Positions 50,475-62,323 are shown, counted from the first letter of the stretch. The stretch: 64,000 nucleotides of DNA from Caproicibacterium argilliputei (GCF_029211325.2 NZ_CP135996.1:1302001-1366000); one strand, 5' to 3'. The notes: generated from the sequence alone by a model not told the origin. Numbers and translations are program-made.

Positions 50475-51026
50475 TTGAAGCAGAATCATACCTTAAAACT
50501 TGCTTTTTGCGGCATCACTACCGCGCTGGCATTGCTGTTTATCTGCCTTGGCGGTCTGATACCGGTGATGACGTATGCCATGCCTGCGCTGGCAGGGGTC
50601 ATGCTGATTCCGGTGGTTGCGGAACTGGGGGTTTCCTGGGCTTGGCCAGTTTTTGCAGCTTCTGCGCTGTTGGGGGCGCTGCTGGGCCCGGATAAAGACG
50701 CGGCGGCAATTTATATTTTGTTTTTCGGTTATTACCCGATTGTCAAGGCTGTGATTGAGCGGCATCTGCACCGCCGCAGCGTGCAGCTTCTGGTAAAGCT
50801 GCTTTTGTTCAATGCGGCGATGGCAGCTGCCTTTGCCGTCAGTGTATATCTCTTGGCGGTTCCACTGACGGCTTTTTCAATTGCGGGGGTTTCGCTGCCG
50901 GGAGTTTTGCTGTTGCTTGGCAACGTTGTTTTTCTGGTTTATGATTACGCAGTAAACGGTGTGGTGCTATTCTATTTTCACCGCTTGCACGGGTTGATTC
51001 ACAAATGGTTATTTTCCGGGTTCTAA
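50475..51026 (+). CDS. Membrane protein, ECF S-component-like
   Basis: TTG start with GAGGAGGGAACGGA; 183 residues. It has five or six hydrophobic helices and the opening KLAFCGITTALALLFICLGG that resembles the Ala-rich first helix of ECF transporter substrate components. No partner ATPases are near, as is usual for group II ECF systems. Substrate unknown. Confidence 0.65.
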   Translation: MKQNHTLKLAFCGITTALALLFICLGGLIPVMTYAMPALAGVMLIPVVAELGVSWAWPVFAASALLGALLGPDKDAAAIYILFFGYYPIVKAVIERHLHRRSVQLLVKLLLFNAAMAAAFAVSVYLLAVPLTAFSIAGVSLPGVLLLLGNVVFLVYDYAVNGVVLFYFHRLHGLIHKWLFSGF

Positions 51027-51054
51027 AAACTGAAAAACGGATTTTTTGCATAAC

Positions 51055-51098
51055 AGGAGCTGCCGCAAGCCATTTTTATCGTTTTGCGGCGGCTCCTG
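51055..51098 (+). terminator. Hairpin terminator after the membrane protein gene
   Basis: AGGAGC-GCCGCAA pairs with TTGCGGC-GGCTCCT, followed by a moderate pyrimidine run (GCTTTTGCTTCTT). The rest of 51099-51341 has no gene. Confidence 0.65.
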
Positions 51099-51341
51099 CT
51101 TTTGCTTCTTCCCTTTAATGCATTCCATTGATGCCGTAAAAAAATAAAGAAAAACGCTGATTTTGCAGGTAAAAGCCTGCTTTGATTCCTGCATAAGCGG
51201 GAAAAACAAATAGAGAAAATCGGGCATATTTCCTGAAATTTTTTTTTAGAAACGGCCTTTTCAAAGTAAAATGCAGGATTCGCAGTTTTTGCTTGCTTTT
51301 TGGGCATTGAAGCCTTAAACTGGTTAGCGGGAGTTGATACA

Positions 51342-52238
51342 ATGAATGATTTTCTAACGACGCGGATTCAGGAAAAAATGGGTTCTTTCTCAAAAGGACA
51401 GCGTCTGATAGCCAATTATATTATGGAGCATTACGACAAAGTGGCGTTTATGACAGCGTCGCGCCTGGGCACTACGGTTGGTGTCAGCGAGTCGACAGTG
51501 GTGCGCTTCGCTACTGAAATCGGTTATGCCGGTTATCCGGAACTGCAGCGCGCCATGCAGGAAATGATTCGCAGTAAGTTGACCATTGTGCAGCGCATGG
51601 AAGTTACGCGCGAGCGCATCGGCTCCAGCGATATTTTGGATGCTGTGCTGGGGCAGGACAGCGACATCATTCGCCGCACCATGGAGTATACCTCTCATAA
51701 GGACTTTTACATGGCGGTGGATGCCATTCTTTCCTCTCGCAAAGTTTACATTTTGGGAGCGCGCAGCTGCCAGGCGCTGGCTTCCTTTCTGGCATATTAC
51801 TGCGGGCTGCTGCTGGAAGACGTGATGCTGCTGCAGGCAACCAGCGAAGCGGAGATTTTTCAGCAGCTGATTCATCTCAACGCACAGGACGTAGTGATTG
51901 GCATCAGCTTTCCGCGGTATTCCCGAAAAGCGGCAAAAGCCATGCAGTTTGCACACGACTGTGGTGCAAAGGTGGTGGCGATTACCGATACATCGGTTTC
52001 GCCGCTCGCACAGTATGCGGACTATGCGTTGCTTGCCCGCAGTGATATTGCCGCCATTGTCGATTCACTTGTGGCGCCGCTGAGCCTGATTGACGCGCTC
52101 ATTGTGACGCTTTCACTTAAAAAGCAGGCAAGCATGGATCAGACCTTTGACCGTCTTGAGCAGATTTGGGATGAATATCATGTTTACGAAAAAGTAGACG
52201 CGAAAGCAGAGGATGATATAGCCTATGCAGAAACCTGA
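51342..52238 (+). CDS. MurR/RpiR-family regulator
   Basis: Start at ATG 51342 after GCGGGAGTTGATACA; 298 residues. Residues ~1-77 are the HTH_6 domain (SKGQRLIANYIMEHYDKVAFM, then VGVSESTVVRFATEIGYAGYPEL). Residues ~110-250 are a SIS sugar-phosphate binding domain with YILGARSCQAL and VVAITDTSVSPLAQYAD. It senses a sugar phosphate; the target is not obvious. Its end overlaps the flavoprotein gene. Confidence 0.9.
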   Translation: MNDFLTTRIQEKMGSFSKGQRLIANYIMEHYDKVAFMTASRLGTTVGVSESTVVRFATEIGYAGYPELQRAMQEMIRSKLTIVQRMEVTRERIGSSDILDAVLGQDSDIIRRTMEYTSHKDFYMAVDAILSSRKVYILGARSCQALASFLAYYCGLLLEDVMLLQATSEAEIFQQLIHLNAQDVVIGISFPRYSRKAAKAMQFAHDCGAKVVAITDTSVSPLAQYADYALLARSDIAAIVDSLVAPLSLIDALIVTLSLKKQASMDQTFDRLEQIWDEYHVYEKVDAKAEDDIAYAET

Positions 52239-53469
52239 CGTAATCGTGGTTGGTGCCGGCGCAGCGGGGCTGCTGGCAGCCGGTACGGCGGCTCACCGCG
52301 GGCTAAGTGTCTGGCTCATCGAAAAAAATGCACAGGCAGGCAAGAAACTGGAGATTACCGGTAAAGGGCGCTGCAATGTGACCAATGCCTGCTCAATACA
52401 GACGTTTTTGGAAAATGTGCCAACCAATCCACGCTTTTTATATGGCGCGCTCAGCCGGTTTTCGCCGGAAGACACCATGGCGTTTTTTGAAAGTCTGGGT
52501 GTTCCGCTCAAAACCGAACGTGGCCGCAGGGTGTTTCCGCAGTCTGATAAGGCAGATGACATTGTGCAGGCGCTGACCGGCTGGGTGCAAAACGGAGGCG
52601 TTAGCGTTCTGCGCGGCAGTGCCGCCAAGCTGCTGCTGCGTGCAGGAAAGGCTGCAGGCGTTCGCCTTTCGGACGGCAGAGAAGTTGAAGCCGGTCAGGT
52701 AATTCTTTGCTGCGGCGGTGCGTCTTATCCGGCAACCGGTTCCACCGGAGCAGGTTACAAGCTGGCAGCAGAAGTGGGTCACACCGTGACGCCGCTCTAT
52801 CCGTCTTTGGTGCCACTAACTTGTGAGGGGGACACGTGTCGGGAACTGATGGGGCTTTCCCTGCGCAATGTTGCCTGCAGATTTTATGATTGTGAAAAGA
52901 AGAAATATGTGCATGAGGAATTCGGGGAAATGCTGTTTACACATTTTGGCGTTTCCGGGCCGATTATTCTCAGTGCGAGTGCCCACCTGCGCGGAATGAA
53001 GCAGGGGCGGTACCGCATGGAAATCGACCTGAAACCGGCGTTGAGTCCTGAAAAGCTGGATGCACGTCTGGTTCGCGACTGGAGTGAACGTGCCAGCCGC
53101 TCCTTTTCCAATTCCCTGACGGCGCTGCTGCCGCACAAGCTGATTCCAGTTGCCGTGCGGCGATCCGGCATCGTTCCGCAGACCAAGTGCAGCGAGATTA
53201 CGCGCGTGCAGCGCCGCGCTTTCGGAGAACTGCTGAAAAACTTTTCCTTTTCTATAACAGGCTTCCGCCCTTTGGAAGAGGCAATTGTAACAAGCGGCGG
53301 TGTTTCTGTAAAAGAGGTGGATCCCAAAACTATGCAGTCCAAAAAGGTGTCGGGGCTGTATTTTGCTGGAGAATTGCTGGATGTAGATGCCTATACAGGC
53401 GGTTATAACCTGCAGATTGCGTTTTCTACCGGCAGACTGGCAGGAGAAAGTGTGCAGCCTTTGGAATGA
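52225..53469 (+). CDS. HI0933/YhiN-family FAD-dependent oxidoreductase
   Basis: The 414-residue product overlaps the regulator by 14 bases. It has the dinucleotide motif VVGAGAAGLLAAGTAA, GKKLEITGKGRCNVTN, VTPLYPSLVPL and the C-terminal YTGGYNLQIAFSTGRLAG characteristic of HI0933-like flavoproteins (also BaiN relatives). Substrate unknown. Common neighbour of cmk in Clostridia. Confidence 0.9.
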   Translation: MQKPDVIVVGAGAAGLLAAGTAAHRGLSVWLIEKNAQAGKKLEITGKGRCNVTNACSIQTFLENVPTNPRFLYGALSRFSPEDTMAFFESLGVPLKTERGRRVFPQSDKADDIVQALTGWVQNGGVSVLRGSAAKLLLRAGKAAGVRLSDGREVEAGQVILCCGGASYPATGSTGAGYKLAAEVGHTVTPLYPSLVPLTCEGDTCRELMGLSLRNVACRFYDCEKKKYVHEEFGEMLFTHFGVSGPIILSASAHLRGMKQGRYRMEIDLKPALSPEKLDARLVRDWSERASRSFSNSLTALLPHKLIPVAVRRSGIVPQTKCSEITRVQRRAFGELLKNFSFSITGFRPLEEAIVTSGGVSVKEVDPKTMQSKKVSGLYFAGELLDVDAYTGGYNLQIAFSTGRLAGESVQPLE

Positions 53470-53603
53470 TACGGCGAAAAGCGCAGTGAAACCTGCAAAA
53501 ACCATTTCTTTTTTTGCGCGGTTGTAGTATACTAAATTGTATATGCGGCGTGCCGGCTTCTGTGAAAAAGGCGCACGCAATTCGTTGTATCGGAGGCTTG
53601 TTC

Positions 53604-54272
53604 ATGATCCACATTGCGATTGACGGTCCGGCCGGGGCCGGAAAGAGCACCATCGCACGCCGAATCGCGGCGCAGATTGGCTTTATTTACGTGGACACCG
53701 GCGCGCTGTACCGCGCAGTTGCGCGATATGTGCTGTGTGCCGGTGTTCGTCCGGAGGATGCACCAGCGGTGACTGCATTGCTGCCGCAGATCGAACTTTC
53801 CCTGCGGTTCCAAAATGGGGTGCAGAAAGTTTGTCTGAATGGGGAGGATGTTTCGGAGGCAATCCGCACGCCGGAGGTCAGCATGGCGGCATCCGGCGTT
53901 TCTGCAATCCCTGCGGTCAGGGAGTTTTTGTTTGGTTTGCAGCAGAAAATTGCGCAGGAAAACAACGTGATTATGGATGGACGCGATATCGGCACAGTGG
54001 TGCTGCCAGACGCGCAGCTTAAGCTTTTTCTGACCGCTTCCGCTGAGGATCGCGCGCACCGTCGCTTTGAAGAACTGTGTGCAAAGGGTCAGAAAGCAGA
54101 TTATGCACAGGTGCTTGCGGATATCCGCCGCCGAGACGAGCAAGATATTCGCCGAAAAACCGCGCCCCTCAAACAGGCGGAGGATGCCGTGAAAGTGGAC
54201 ACGTCCGGCAATACGCTGGAACAGAGCATTGCGCTTCTGCGCGGGATTATCCGTGAAAAGCTCGGTCTGTAA
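53604..54272 (+). CDS. cmk: Cytidylate kinase
   Basis: Start at ATG 53604 with CGGAGGCTTGTTC; 222 residues. P-loop GPAGAGKST, YVDTGALYRAVA for nucleotide binding, MDGRDIGTVVLPDA and a LID RRDEQDIRRKTAPLKQAEDA mark Cmk, which phosphorylates CMP/dCMP. Followed by two acyltransferase genes, a usual clostridial order. Confidence 0.95.
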   Translation: MIHIAIDGPAGAGKSTIARRIAAQIGFIYVDTGALYRAVARYVLCAGVRPEDAPAVTALLPQIELSLRFQNGVQKVCLNGEDVSEAIRTPEVSMAASGVSAIPAVREFLFGLQQKIAQENNVIMDGRDIGTVVLPDAQLKLFLTASAEDRAHRRFEELCAKGQKADYAQVLADIRRRDEQDIRRKTAPLKQAEDAVKVDTSGNTLEQSIALLRGIIREKLGL

Positions 54273-54298
54273 ACAGCGGAGAAAGGACGAAAGCTTTT

Positions 54299-54925
54299 AT
54301 GAAAATGACACCCATGTATCGGCTGGCAAAAGTTGTGCCGCAATGGTTTGTGCGGCCGATTCTGCCGAATCATGTAGAGGGGCGAGAAAACCTTCCGAAA
54401 CGCAGCGCGGCGATTATTTGCGTTAACCATATGCGGAACTCAGACGCTGTCCGAATGTTTTTTTCCTGCCACCGTCAGATTTTCTTTCTGGGCAAGTCGG
54501 AACTGTTTGAGAATCCGTTTTTGGGATGGGTGCTGCGGAATGTCGGCGTCATTCCGGTGCAGCGCGGTCACGGGGATGTCGGCGCCATCAGTGTTGCAGG
54601 GCAGCATTTGGAGCAGGGGGACTTGCTCGGCGTTTTCATCGAGGGAACACGCAGTAAAGATGGCAGCTTCGGTCAGCCAAAAGCCGGTGCGGCGATGCTG
54701 GCGTGGCGCTACCAGGTACCGGTGATTCCGTGCTGCATCACAGCAAAAGACGGCAGACTTCCCAAAGTGTTTGAAAAGTGCCGCATAACCTACGGCAAGC
54801 CGATTTCACCGGCAGATTTGGGGCTGCAAAGCGGCAAAAGCAGTGAATTCCGCAGTGCGAGCCGACTGATTATGGATAAAATCAAGGAAATCCGGGAAGC
54901 AGATCTGCAGGAGTTCCACTCATGA
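54299..54925 (+). CDS. plsC: 1-acyl-glycerol-3-phosphate acyltransferase (PlsC-like, first copy)
   Basis: The 208-residue protein has NHMRNSD (HX4D catalytic motif), a GVIPVQRGHGDVGAI segment, and FIEGTRSKDGSF with the EGTRS phosphate-binding block. It acylates lysophosphatidate in phospholipid synthesis. Its stop overlaps the second copy (ATGA). Confidence 0.9.
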   Translation: MKMTPMYRLAKVVPQWFVRPILPNHVEGRENLPKRSAAIICVNHMRNSDAVRMFFSCHRQIFFLGKSELFENPFLGWVLRNVGVIPVQRGHGDVGAISVAGQHLEQGDLLGVFIEGTRSKDGSFGQPKAGAAMLAWRYQVPVIPCCITAKDGRLPKVFEKCRITYGKPISPADLGLQSGKSSEFRSASRLIMDKIKEIREADLQEFHS

Positions 54926-55554
54926 AACGACCTTGCGCCCTGCTGCGATTTCTGTATCAGTTTGTACTGCGTCTGGCTACGCCAATTGGGCTGCTGCTTT
55001 TGCGTGTTCGTTTCCGCGGCCTTGCAAATGTTCCGAAAAAGGGGCCATATATTCTGTGCAGCAATCATCGCTGCGTTCTGGATCCGTTTACCATCGCCAT
55101 GGGAATCCCGCAGCATTTGTACTATATGGCGAAAAGCGAACTTTTTACGAACCACGGCTCAGTGGCAGCAGCGCTGCTGCGAGCGGTTGGGGCGTTTCCT
55201 GTGCATCGGGACAGCGCGGATTTGCAGAGCCTGCATACGGCAGAGGCGATTTTGAAGCGCGGAGATTCGCTTGGCATCTTTCCGCAGGGTCGGGTTGTGT
55301 TTGACAACACGCCGTTTCGCCCGAAGTCGGGGGCGGTTTTGCTTGCTGCCCGTACAGGGATGCCGATTCTGCCGGTTTCCATTTGGTGCGAGGGTCCATG
55401 GAAATTTGGCAAACGGGTCACGGTGCGCATAGGGTCACTGCTGCCTGCCAAGACTTTTTCGGGGGCGGACAAGGATCGTCGTTTATTGCGCCGTTGTGCC
55501 GCATTGCTGGCGGACCAAATCAATCACCAACTGGAAAAGGGGCACGCATCTTGA
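54922..55554 (+). CDS. 1-acyl-glycerol-3-phosphate acyltransferase (PlsC-like, second copy)
   Basis: The 210-residue product has NHRCVLD (HX4D), VGAFPVHRDSAD and FPQGRVVFDN in place of the usual EGTR, so the substrate pocket differs from the first copy. The N-terminus has a membrane-associated helix. It overlaps ispH by four bases. Confidence 0.88.
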   Translation: MKRPCALLRFLYQFVLRLATPIGLLLLRVRFRGLANVPKKGPYILCSNHRCVLDPFTIAMGIPQHLYYMAKSELFTNHGSVAAALLRAVGAFPVHRDSADLQSLHTAEAILKRGDSLGIFPQGRVVFDNTPFRPKSGAVLLAARTGMPILPVSIWCEGPWKFGKRVTVRIGSLLPAKTFSGADKDRRLLRRCAALLADQINHQLEKGHAS

Positions 55555-57524
55555 AAATTAAAGTCGCAAAGTCCGCTGGATTCTGCTTTGGTGTTAACCG
55601 TGCGGTTACTCTGGTTAAAAATCTGCTGAAAGACGGAAAGCAGGTTTGCACCCTCGGCCCGATTATTCACAATCCGCAGACGCTCGCGCACTTGGAAGCG
55701 CTCGGCGCACAGGTGGTAGAACAGCCGGAGCAGGCCCCTGCGGGTAGCACACTGGTGATCCGCAGCCACGGGGTTTCCCGCAGTGTGGAAGACCGCATCC
55801 GCCGTCTGCCTGTGGTGTGCGCGGATGCCACCTGCCCGTTCGTGGAAAAAATCCATCGGATTGTTGCACAAGAAGGGCAGACAGGCAGCACGATTCTGAT
55901 TGCCGGAAATCCAGCGCATCCGGAGGTACAGGGAATTTTGGGGCACTGCGCAGGGCCAGCCTATGTGTTTTCTTCGGCAGAGGAACTGCAAAATTCGATT
56001 GCCATGTGGAATTTTCCACAGAAAACTGCTATATCCGTTGTTGCACAAACCACATTTAGTGTTGCAGAATGGCGAAATTGTCTACAAATCCTGAAAAGGG
56101 TATATACAAACGTCAAAATTTTTGATACAATATGTAATGCGACTGCGAGTCGACAATCAGAGGCAGAGTCTCTAGCTTTGGCTTGTGATGCCATGGTTGT
56201 TCTCGGCGGTCGGCAGAGTTCCAATACGGCCAAGCTTTATGAAGTGTGCAGTAGGCACACGCGGACCATTTTTGCACAGTCTGCGGCCGAAATTTCCCGC
56301 GAAGATGTCGCGGGTGTGCATCATTTAGGTATTACTGCCGGTGCCTCCACACCGGCAAGCATAATAAAGGAGGTACTAGTTACCATGGCAGAAATCAATG
56401 AGGGCGTGCGCAGCCCGGAGACCGCAGACAGCGGTGACAACTTTGCAGAGATGCTCGAGGAATCTCTGAAAAGTTTAAATACAGACGAAAAGGTTCACGG
56501 CGTTGTTGTTGGCATCACCCCGACCGAAGTTCTGGTGGATGTCGGCCGTAAGCAGTCCGGCTTCGTCCCGCTTTCCGAGTTGACCGCAGACCCCGGTGCC
56601 AAGACAGAGGATTTGGTGAAAATCGGCGATGAGATGGATTTGCTCATCATGCGCACAAACGATCAGGAAGGCACCATTATGCTTTCCAAGCGCCGTCTGG
56701 ATGCAGCCAAGGGCTGGGATGAGGTCGTTGCGGCCGAAGAAAATCAGGAGATTCTCACCGGCACAGTTGTCGAAGTCGTAAAGGGTGGCGTCATTGCGGT
56801 TACCAAGGGCGTCCGCGTTTTCATCCCGGCTTCTCAGGCAACTGCTTCCCGCAGCGATCCTCTGGATGCTTTGCTGAAAAAAGAAGTCAAGTTCCGCATT
56901 ATCGAAGTGAACCGCGGCCGTCGGCGCGCAGTAGGCTCCATCCGTTCCGTACTGAAGGACGAGCAGAAGAAACTGGCTGAAAAATTCTGGGAAACTGCGG
57001 AAGAAGGCAAGGAGTACGACGGTGTTGTCAAGTCTCTGACTTCTTACGGCGCATTTGTTGATTTGGGCGGTATTGACGGCATGATCCATATCAGTGAGCT
57101 TTCCTGGACGCGCATTAAGCATCCGAGTGAAATCGTGAATGTCGGGGACAAGGTGCATGTGTACATTAAGGGTTTGGATCACGAAAAGGGCAAAATCTCC
57201 TTGGGCTACAAGCGTCCGGAAGACAGCCCGTGGGAAGTTCTGAAGCGGGACTATCCGGTTGGCACAGTTGTGGAAGCAACCGTTGTGGGTATGACCACTT
57301 TTGGCGCATTTGCACGCATTATTCCCGGTATCGACGGCTTGATCCATATTTCACAGATTGCGGATCACCGCATTGAAAAGCCGCAGGATGAGCTGCAGAT
57401 GGGGCAGACTGTGAAAGCAGTCATTACGGATATCGACTTTGACCGTCACCGTGTCAGCCTGTCAATCCGTCAGCTGCTGGAAAGCGGCGAACTGTCCGAA
57501 ACAGCCGACGAGTCTGCTGAATAA
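55551..57524 (+). CDS. ispH-rpsA: IspH-ribosomal protein S1 fusion
   Basis: TTG start at 55551, overlapping the previous stop, fixed by the IspH N-terminus ([14 protein letters not shown]); 657 residues. Residues 1-278 are 4-hydroxy-3-methylbut-2-enyl diphosphate reductase with [4Fe-4S] cysteines C12, C95 and C195, the last step of the MEP isoprenoid pathway. Residues ~279-657 are four S1 RNA-binding domains with [16 protein letters not shown] and [17 protein letters not shown]. Such fusions are common in Clostridia. An internal AAAGGAGGT and ATG at the domain border could give free S1 (separate entry). Confidence 0.95.
   Translation: MKIKVAKSAGFCFGVNRAVTLVKNLLKDGKQVCTLGPIIHNPQTLAHLEALGAQVVEQPEQAPAGSTLVIRSHGVSRSVEDRIRRLPVVCADATCPFVEKIHRIVAQEGQTGSTILIAGNPAHPEVQGILGHCAGPAYVFSSAEELQNSIAMWNFPQKTAISVVAQTTFSVAEWRNCLQILKRVYTNVKIFDTICNATASRQSEAESLALACDAMVVLGGRQSSNTAKLYEVCSRHTRTIFAQSAAEISREDVAGVHHLGITAGASTPASIIKEVLVTMAEINEGVRSPETADSGDNFAEMLEESLKSLNTDEKVHGVVVGITPTEVLVDVGRKQSGFVPLSELTADPGAKTEDLVKIGDEMDLLIMRTNDQEGTIMLSKRRLDAAKGWDEVVAAEENQEILTGTVVEVVKGGVIAVTKGVRVFIPASQATASRSDPLDALLKKEVKFRIIEVNRGRRRAVGSIRSVLKDEQKKLAEKFWETAEEGKEYDGVVKSLTSYGAFVDLGGIDGMIHISELSWTRIKHPSEIVNVGDKVHVYIKGLDHEKGKISLGYKRPEDSPWEVLKRDYPVGTVVEATVVGMTTFGAFARIIPGIDGLIHISQIADHRIEKPQDELQMGQTVKAVITDIDFDRHRVSLSIRQLLESGELSETADESAE
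56367..56387 (+). promoter_or_regulatory. Internal ribosome binding site and start for stand-alone S1
   Basis: AAAGGAGGT at 56367-56375 lies nine bases before an in-frame ATG at 56385 (MAEINEG), exactly where the IspH part ends. Initiation here would give a 379-residue S1 protein. An SD this perfect inside coding sequence is unlikely by chance. Confidence 0.65.
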
Positions 57525-57539
57525 TTTTGAGAACATTCA

Positions 57540-57578
57540 AGCGCGCAAAGAGACCCTCGGTTTCTTTGCGCGCTTTTC
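57540..57578 (+). terminator. Terminator after ispH-rpsA
   Basis: AGCGCGCAAAGA pairs with TCTTTGCGCGCT around an 11-base loop, followed by TTTC. Confidence 0.85.
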
Positions 57579-57665
57579 TATGATGCCTTTTGGGAACCAT
57601 TTTCTCATTTTCTGCTATACTGGTGTCAGGCAGTGAATCTCTTCAGAGGAAAATGGGGTGAACGT

Positions 57666-58310
57666 ATGCGCAGACACTACCGCGGCCGTCCGGTTGCGTG
57701 GGGACCGCTTGTGCTGGTTGCGGCGCTGTTATTGGGATTTTTGGGCTTGGACATTTCCATCAAGCCCTACATGAATACCGTTGCGGCTTACGAAGCGAAA
57801 AATTATGCGGTACAGACTGTGTATGCAGCTGTGCAGAATGAACTCGCTGCAAAAAGCGTAAGCTACGAACATCTGGTAAACATCACTCGCAGCAGCGACG
57901 GTGCTGTGCAGTCGATCAGCAGCGATGTGGAAGCGCAGAATACCCTGCAGACGCAGCTGACGCAGACGGTGCAAAAAGCAATTCGCAGTCAGTCGCATAC
58001 AACTGTGTGGATTCCTGCCGGCACGCTGACCGGCAGTTCGCTCCTGCACGGGCGCGGACCCGGCCTACCCCTGAAAATTACACTGTCCGGTGCGGTGCAG
58101 ACACAGCTGAAAAGTACCTTTGATAGTGCCGGCGTCAACCAAACCCGGCATCGCTTGTTTTTGCAGGTGACGGTTTCCCTGTATACGTATATGATCGGGA
58201 AAGATGTGAGCCAACAGGTGGCGGTGGAAGTCCCGGTGGCGGAAACGGTGATTGTCGGGGAGGTTCCCAGCATTGCGCTGTCCAAGTATACCGGTCAGAC
58301 CACCAGCTGA
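57666..58310 (+). CDS. yunB: Sporulation protein YunB
   Basis: Start at ATG 57666 after GGGGTGAACGT; an upstream GTG at 57633 lacks this. The 214-residue product has a basic N-terminus, one membrane helix (LVLVAALLLGFLGLDISI), then IKPYMNTVAAYEAKNYAVQ and the C-terminal VSLYTYMIGKD...VPVAETVIVGEVP typical of YunB. It is made in the mother cell during sporulation in Bacillus. Marks the host as a spore former. Confidence 0.88.
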   Translation: MRRHYRGRPVAWGPLVLVAALLLGFLGLDISIKPYMNTVAAYEAKNYAVQTVYAAVQNELAAKSVSYEHLVNITRSSDGAVQSISSDVEAQNTLQTQLTQTVQKAIRSQSHTTVWIPAGTLTGSSLLHGRGPGLPLKITLSGAVQTQLKSTFDSAGVNQTRHRLFLQVTVSLYTYMIGKDVSQQVAVEVPVAETVIVGEVPSIALSKYTGQTTS

Positions 58311-58331
58311 TTAGAAAAATTCGGTACTTGA

Positions 58332-60338
<2,007 letters not shown>

Positions 60339-60370
60339 AAACAAAGAATACAGAAAAGAAGGAGATTTTT

Positions 60371-60679
60371 ATGCTTACAAGCAAACAGCGCGCTTATCTG
60401 CGCAGCCTTTCCAACTCTCTGGATACCATTTTGATGGTGGGCAAGGGTGGCCTTTCTTCTGACATCGCACATCAGGCAGACACCGCTTTAGAAAAGCGGG
60501 AGCTGATAAAAGGCCGTGTTCTGCCGGAGACCTGCCCGGTTTCCTCCCGCGAAGCGGCTGAAACTTTGGCGCAAGAAACTTGTTCTGAAGTGGTGCAGGT
60601 CATTGGTTCCCGCTTTGTTTTATACAGAAAAAACCAAAAAGAACCGAAAATCACTCTTCCCAAAGCGTCAAAAAAGTAA
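60371..60679 (+). CDS. yhbY: YhbY-family CRM RNA-binding protein
   Basis: The 102-residue protein, AAGGAGATTTTT before ATG, has LTSKQRAYLRSLSN, MVGKGGLSSDI with the GxxG RNA-binding loop, RELIKGRVLP and IGSRFVLYRKN. It acts in large ribosomal subunit assembly. It starts the ribosome/NAD cluster. Confidence 0.92.
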   Translation: MLTSKQRAYLRSLSNSLDTILMVGKGGLSSDIAHQADTALEKRELIKGRVLPETCPVSSREAAETLAQETCSEVVQVIGSRFVLYRKNQKEPKITLPKASKK

Positions 60680-60736
60680 TACAATAGAATTTGTATAGCA
60701 GTTTGTCTTAAAATTTCGGGAAACGGGAGGGACGCA

Positions 60737-61342
60737 ATGGATAAAATATTGGTGTATGGCGGTACGTTCAATCCGATTCACAACGGACACCTGCATTTGG
60801 CTGCCTCTTTTGAAAAAATCACCGGGGCGCAGCGTGTTCTGTTGGTTCCCACTCGCGTTCCCCCGCATAAGCAGGCAAAAGAGCTTGCCTGCGAAGAGGA
60901 CAGGCTTGCAATGTGCCGGCTGGCGGTCAAACCGTTTGGCTGGCGTGTCAGTGATTTAGAAATACGCCGAGAGTCTCCCAGCTACACTGCAGACACACTG
61001 GAACAGCTGTCAGCGCTTTACCCGAAGGCAAGGCTTTACTTTTTGACGGGCGAGGATATGTTTATGACGCTTTTGTCATGGTATGACCCCATCCGCATTT
61101 TGCGTTCGGCGACCATCTGTGCCGCGCCGCGCAGCACATCCGGTCTTGCGCAGATGCTTGCTTATGCTGTGAAAATCCGGCAGGCAGGCGGAGAAGCATT
61201 GGTGCGGGATGTTTCCTACCTGCCGGTGTCTTCCACACAGGTGCGCCGGGCAGTGCGGGAAAAGCAGACGGTGCACACACTGGTACCGCCTGCGGTGGAG
61301 TCTTACATCGCACAGCATTCTTTGTATGGGGAGCCTGATTGA
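60737..61342 (+). CDS. nadD: Nicotinate-nucleotide adenylyltransferase
   Basis: The 201-residue product has GGTFNPIHNGHL with the HxGH pair H15/H18, VPTRVPPHK, and VSSTQVRRAVREKQTV near the end. It makes NaAD from NaMN and ATP. CGGGAGGGACGCA precedes ATG; the stop overlaps yqeK by four bases. Confidence 0.95.
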   Translation: MDKILVYGGTFNPIHNGHLHLAASFEKITGAQRVLLVPTRVPPHKQAKELACEEDRLAMCRLAVKPFGWRVSDLEIRRESPSYTADTLEQLSALYPKARLYFLTGEDMFMTLLSWYDPIRILRSATICAAPRSTSGLAQMLAYAVKIRQAGGEALVRDVSYLPVSSTQVRRAVREKQTVHTLVPPAVESYIAQHSLYGEPD

Positions 61343-61923
61343 TGGATATTACAGAGTACAGAAGAATTATTCGCCCTTTACTGGGGGATTACCGTTTTCA
61401 CCATTCCGTATGTGTGAGTGAAGCTGCCTGTGAGTTGGCCCGGCAGTATGGTGCGGATGAAGACAAAGCGCAGCTTGCGGGCATCCTGCATGATATCATG
61501 AAAGATATTCCGCATGATGAGCAGCTTGGCCGGATGCGTGAATATGGCGTGACGCTCACAGAAGTGGAACTGCACGCGCCAAAGTTATGGCACGCCATGC
61601 TGGGTGCGGCTTATCTGCACCGCGTGCTGGGAATCAGCGACCCTGAGGTGCTGGATGCGGTTCGGTACCACACAACCGGGCGTGCGCACATGACGCTGAT
61701 GGATAAAATTATTTTTACCGCTGACTTCATTTCGGCAGACCGCACATACAGCGGCGTAAAGCAGTTCCGCAAAATGGCAAAGGAAAGCTTGGAAAAAGTC
61801 ATGCACGCAGAGCTTGCCTATACCATTGAAAGTCTGGCGAAAGATGGTGTGCCGATTCATCCGGATACTCTGGCGGCATACAATGAATGTTCCCTGGAAA
61901 TGATTACAACGAAGAAAGGCTGA
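61339..61923 (+). CDS. yqeK: YqeK-family HD-domain hydrolase
   Basis: The 194-residue protein has HHSVCVSEAACELA, the HD pair in LAGILHDIMKDIP, LWHAMLGAAYL and VLDAVRYHTTGRAHM. YqeK enzymes split Ap4A to ADP. Between nadD and rsfS as in most Firmicutes. Confidence 0.95.
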   Translation: MMDITEYRRIIRPLLGDYRFHHSVCVSEAACELARQYGADEDKAQLAGILHDIMKDIPHDEQLGRMREYGVTLTEVELHAPKLWHAMLGAAYLHRVLGISDPEVLDAVRYHTTGRAHMTLMDKIIFTADFISADRTYSGVKQFRKMAKESLEKVMHAELAYTIESLAKDGVPIHPDTLAAYNECSLEMITTKKG

Positions 61924-61927
61924 TTGC

Positions 61928-62287
61928 ATGGAACCGAAAGAACTGGCTGTAAAGGCCGTGAAAATTCTTGATCAAAAAAAAGCAAAGGCTCTGAAGTTAA
62001 TTGGCATCACGCAGGTTTCCAGTTTGGCGGATTATTTCGTCCTGGCCACCGGCACCAGCAGCACCCATGTGAAGGCGCTGGCAGATGAGGTGGAATTTCA
62101 GCTGAAAGAAGCAGGTACCGCCCCGAACCATACGGAGGGCTACCGCAGCAATTCCTGGATTCTGCTGGACTACGGCACCGTGATTGTTCATGTCTTTACC
62201 AAAGAGGCACGCGAATTTTACGATTTAGACCGTATGTGGCAGGATGGGGAAGCCATAGATATCTCTGCGCTGCTGACAGAGGAATAA
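61928..62287 (+). CDS. rsfS: Ribosome silencing factor RsfS
   Basis: The 119-residue product has DYFVLATGTSSTHVKALADEVEF, NSWILLDYGTVIVHVF and FYDLDRMWQDGEAID. RsfS blocks subunit joining by binding uL14 when nutrients fall. It starts four bases after yqeK. Confidence 0.95.
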   Translation: MEPKELAVKAVKILDQKKAKALKLIGITQVSSLADYFVLATGTSSTHVKALADEVEFQLKEAGTAPNHTEGYRSNSWILLDYGTVIVHVFTKEAREFYDLDRMWQDGEAIDISALLTEE

Positions 62288-62323
62288 ATATTCGGGAAGT
62301 TTTTAGGAATAGAGGGTTAGAGC

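Noticed and set aside
56475..57347. 290-codon minus-strand frame opposite the S1 domains
   Set aside because: Antisense reading of a strongly coding + strand; nothing recognisable.
62288..62323. T-box leader for leuS
   Set aside because: Only 36 bases separate rsfS and leuS, too short for a T-box, and no specifier or T-box sequence is visible.
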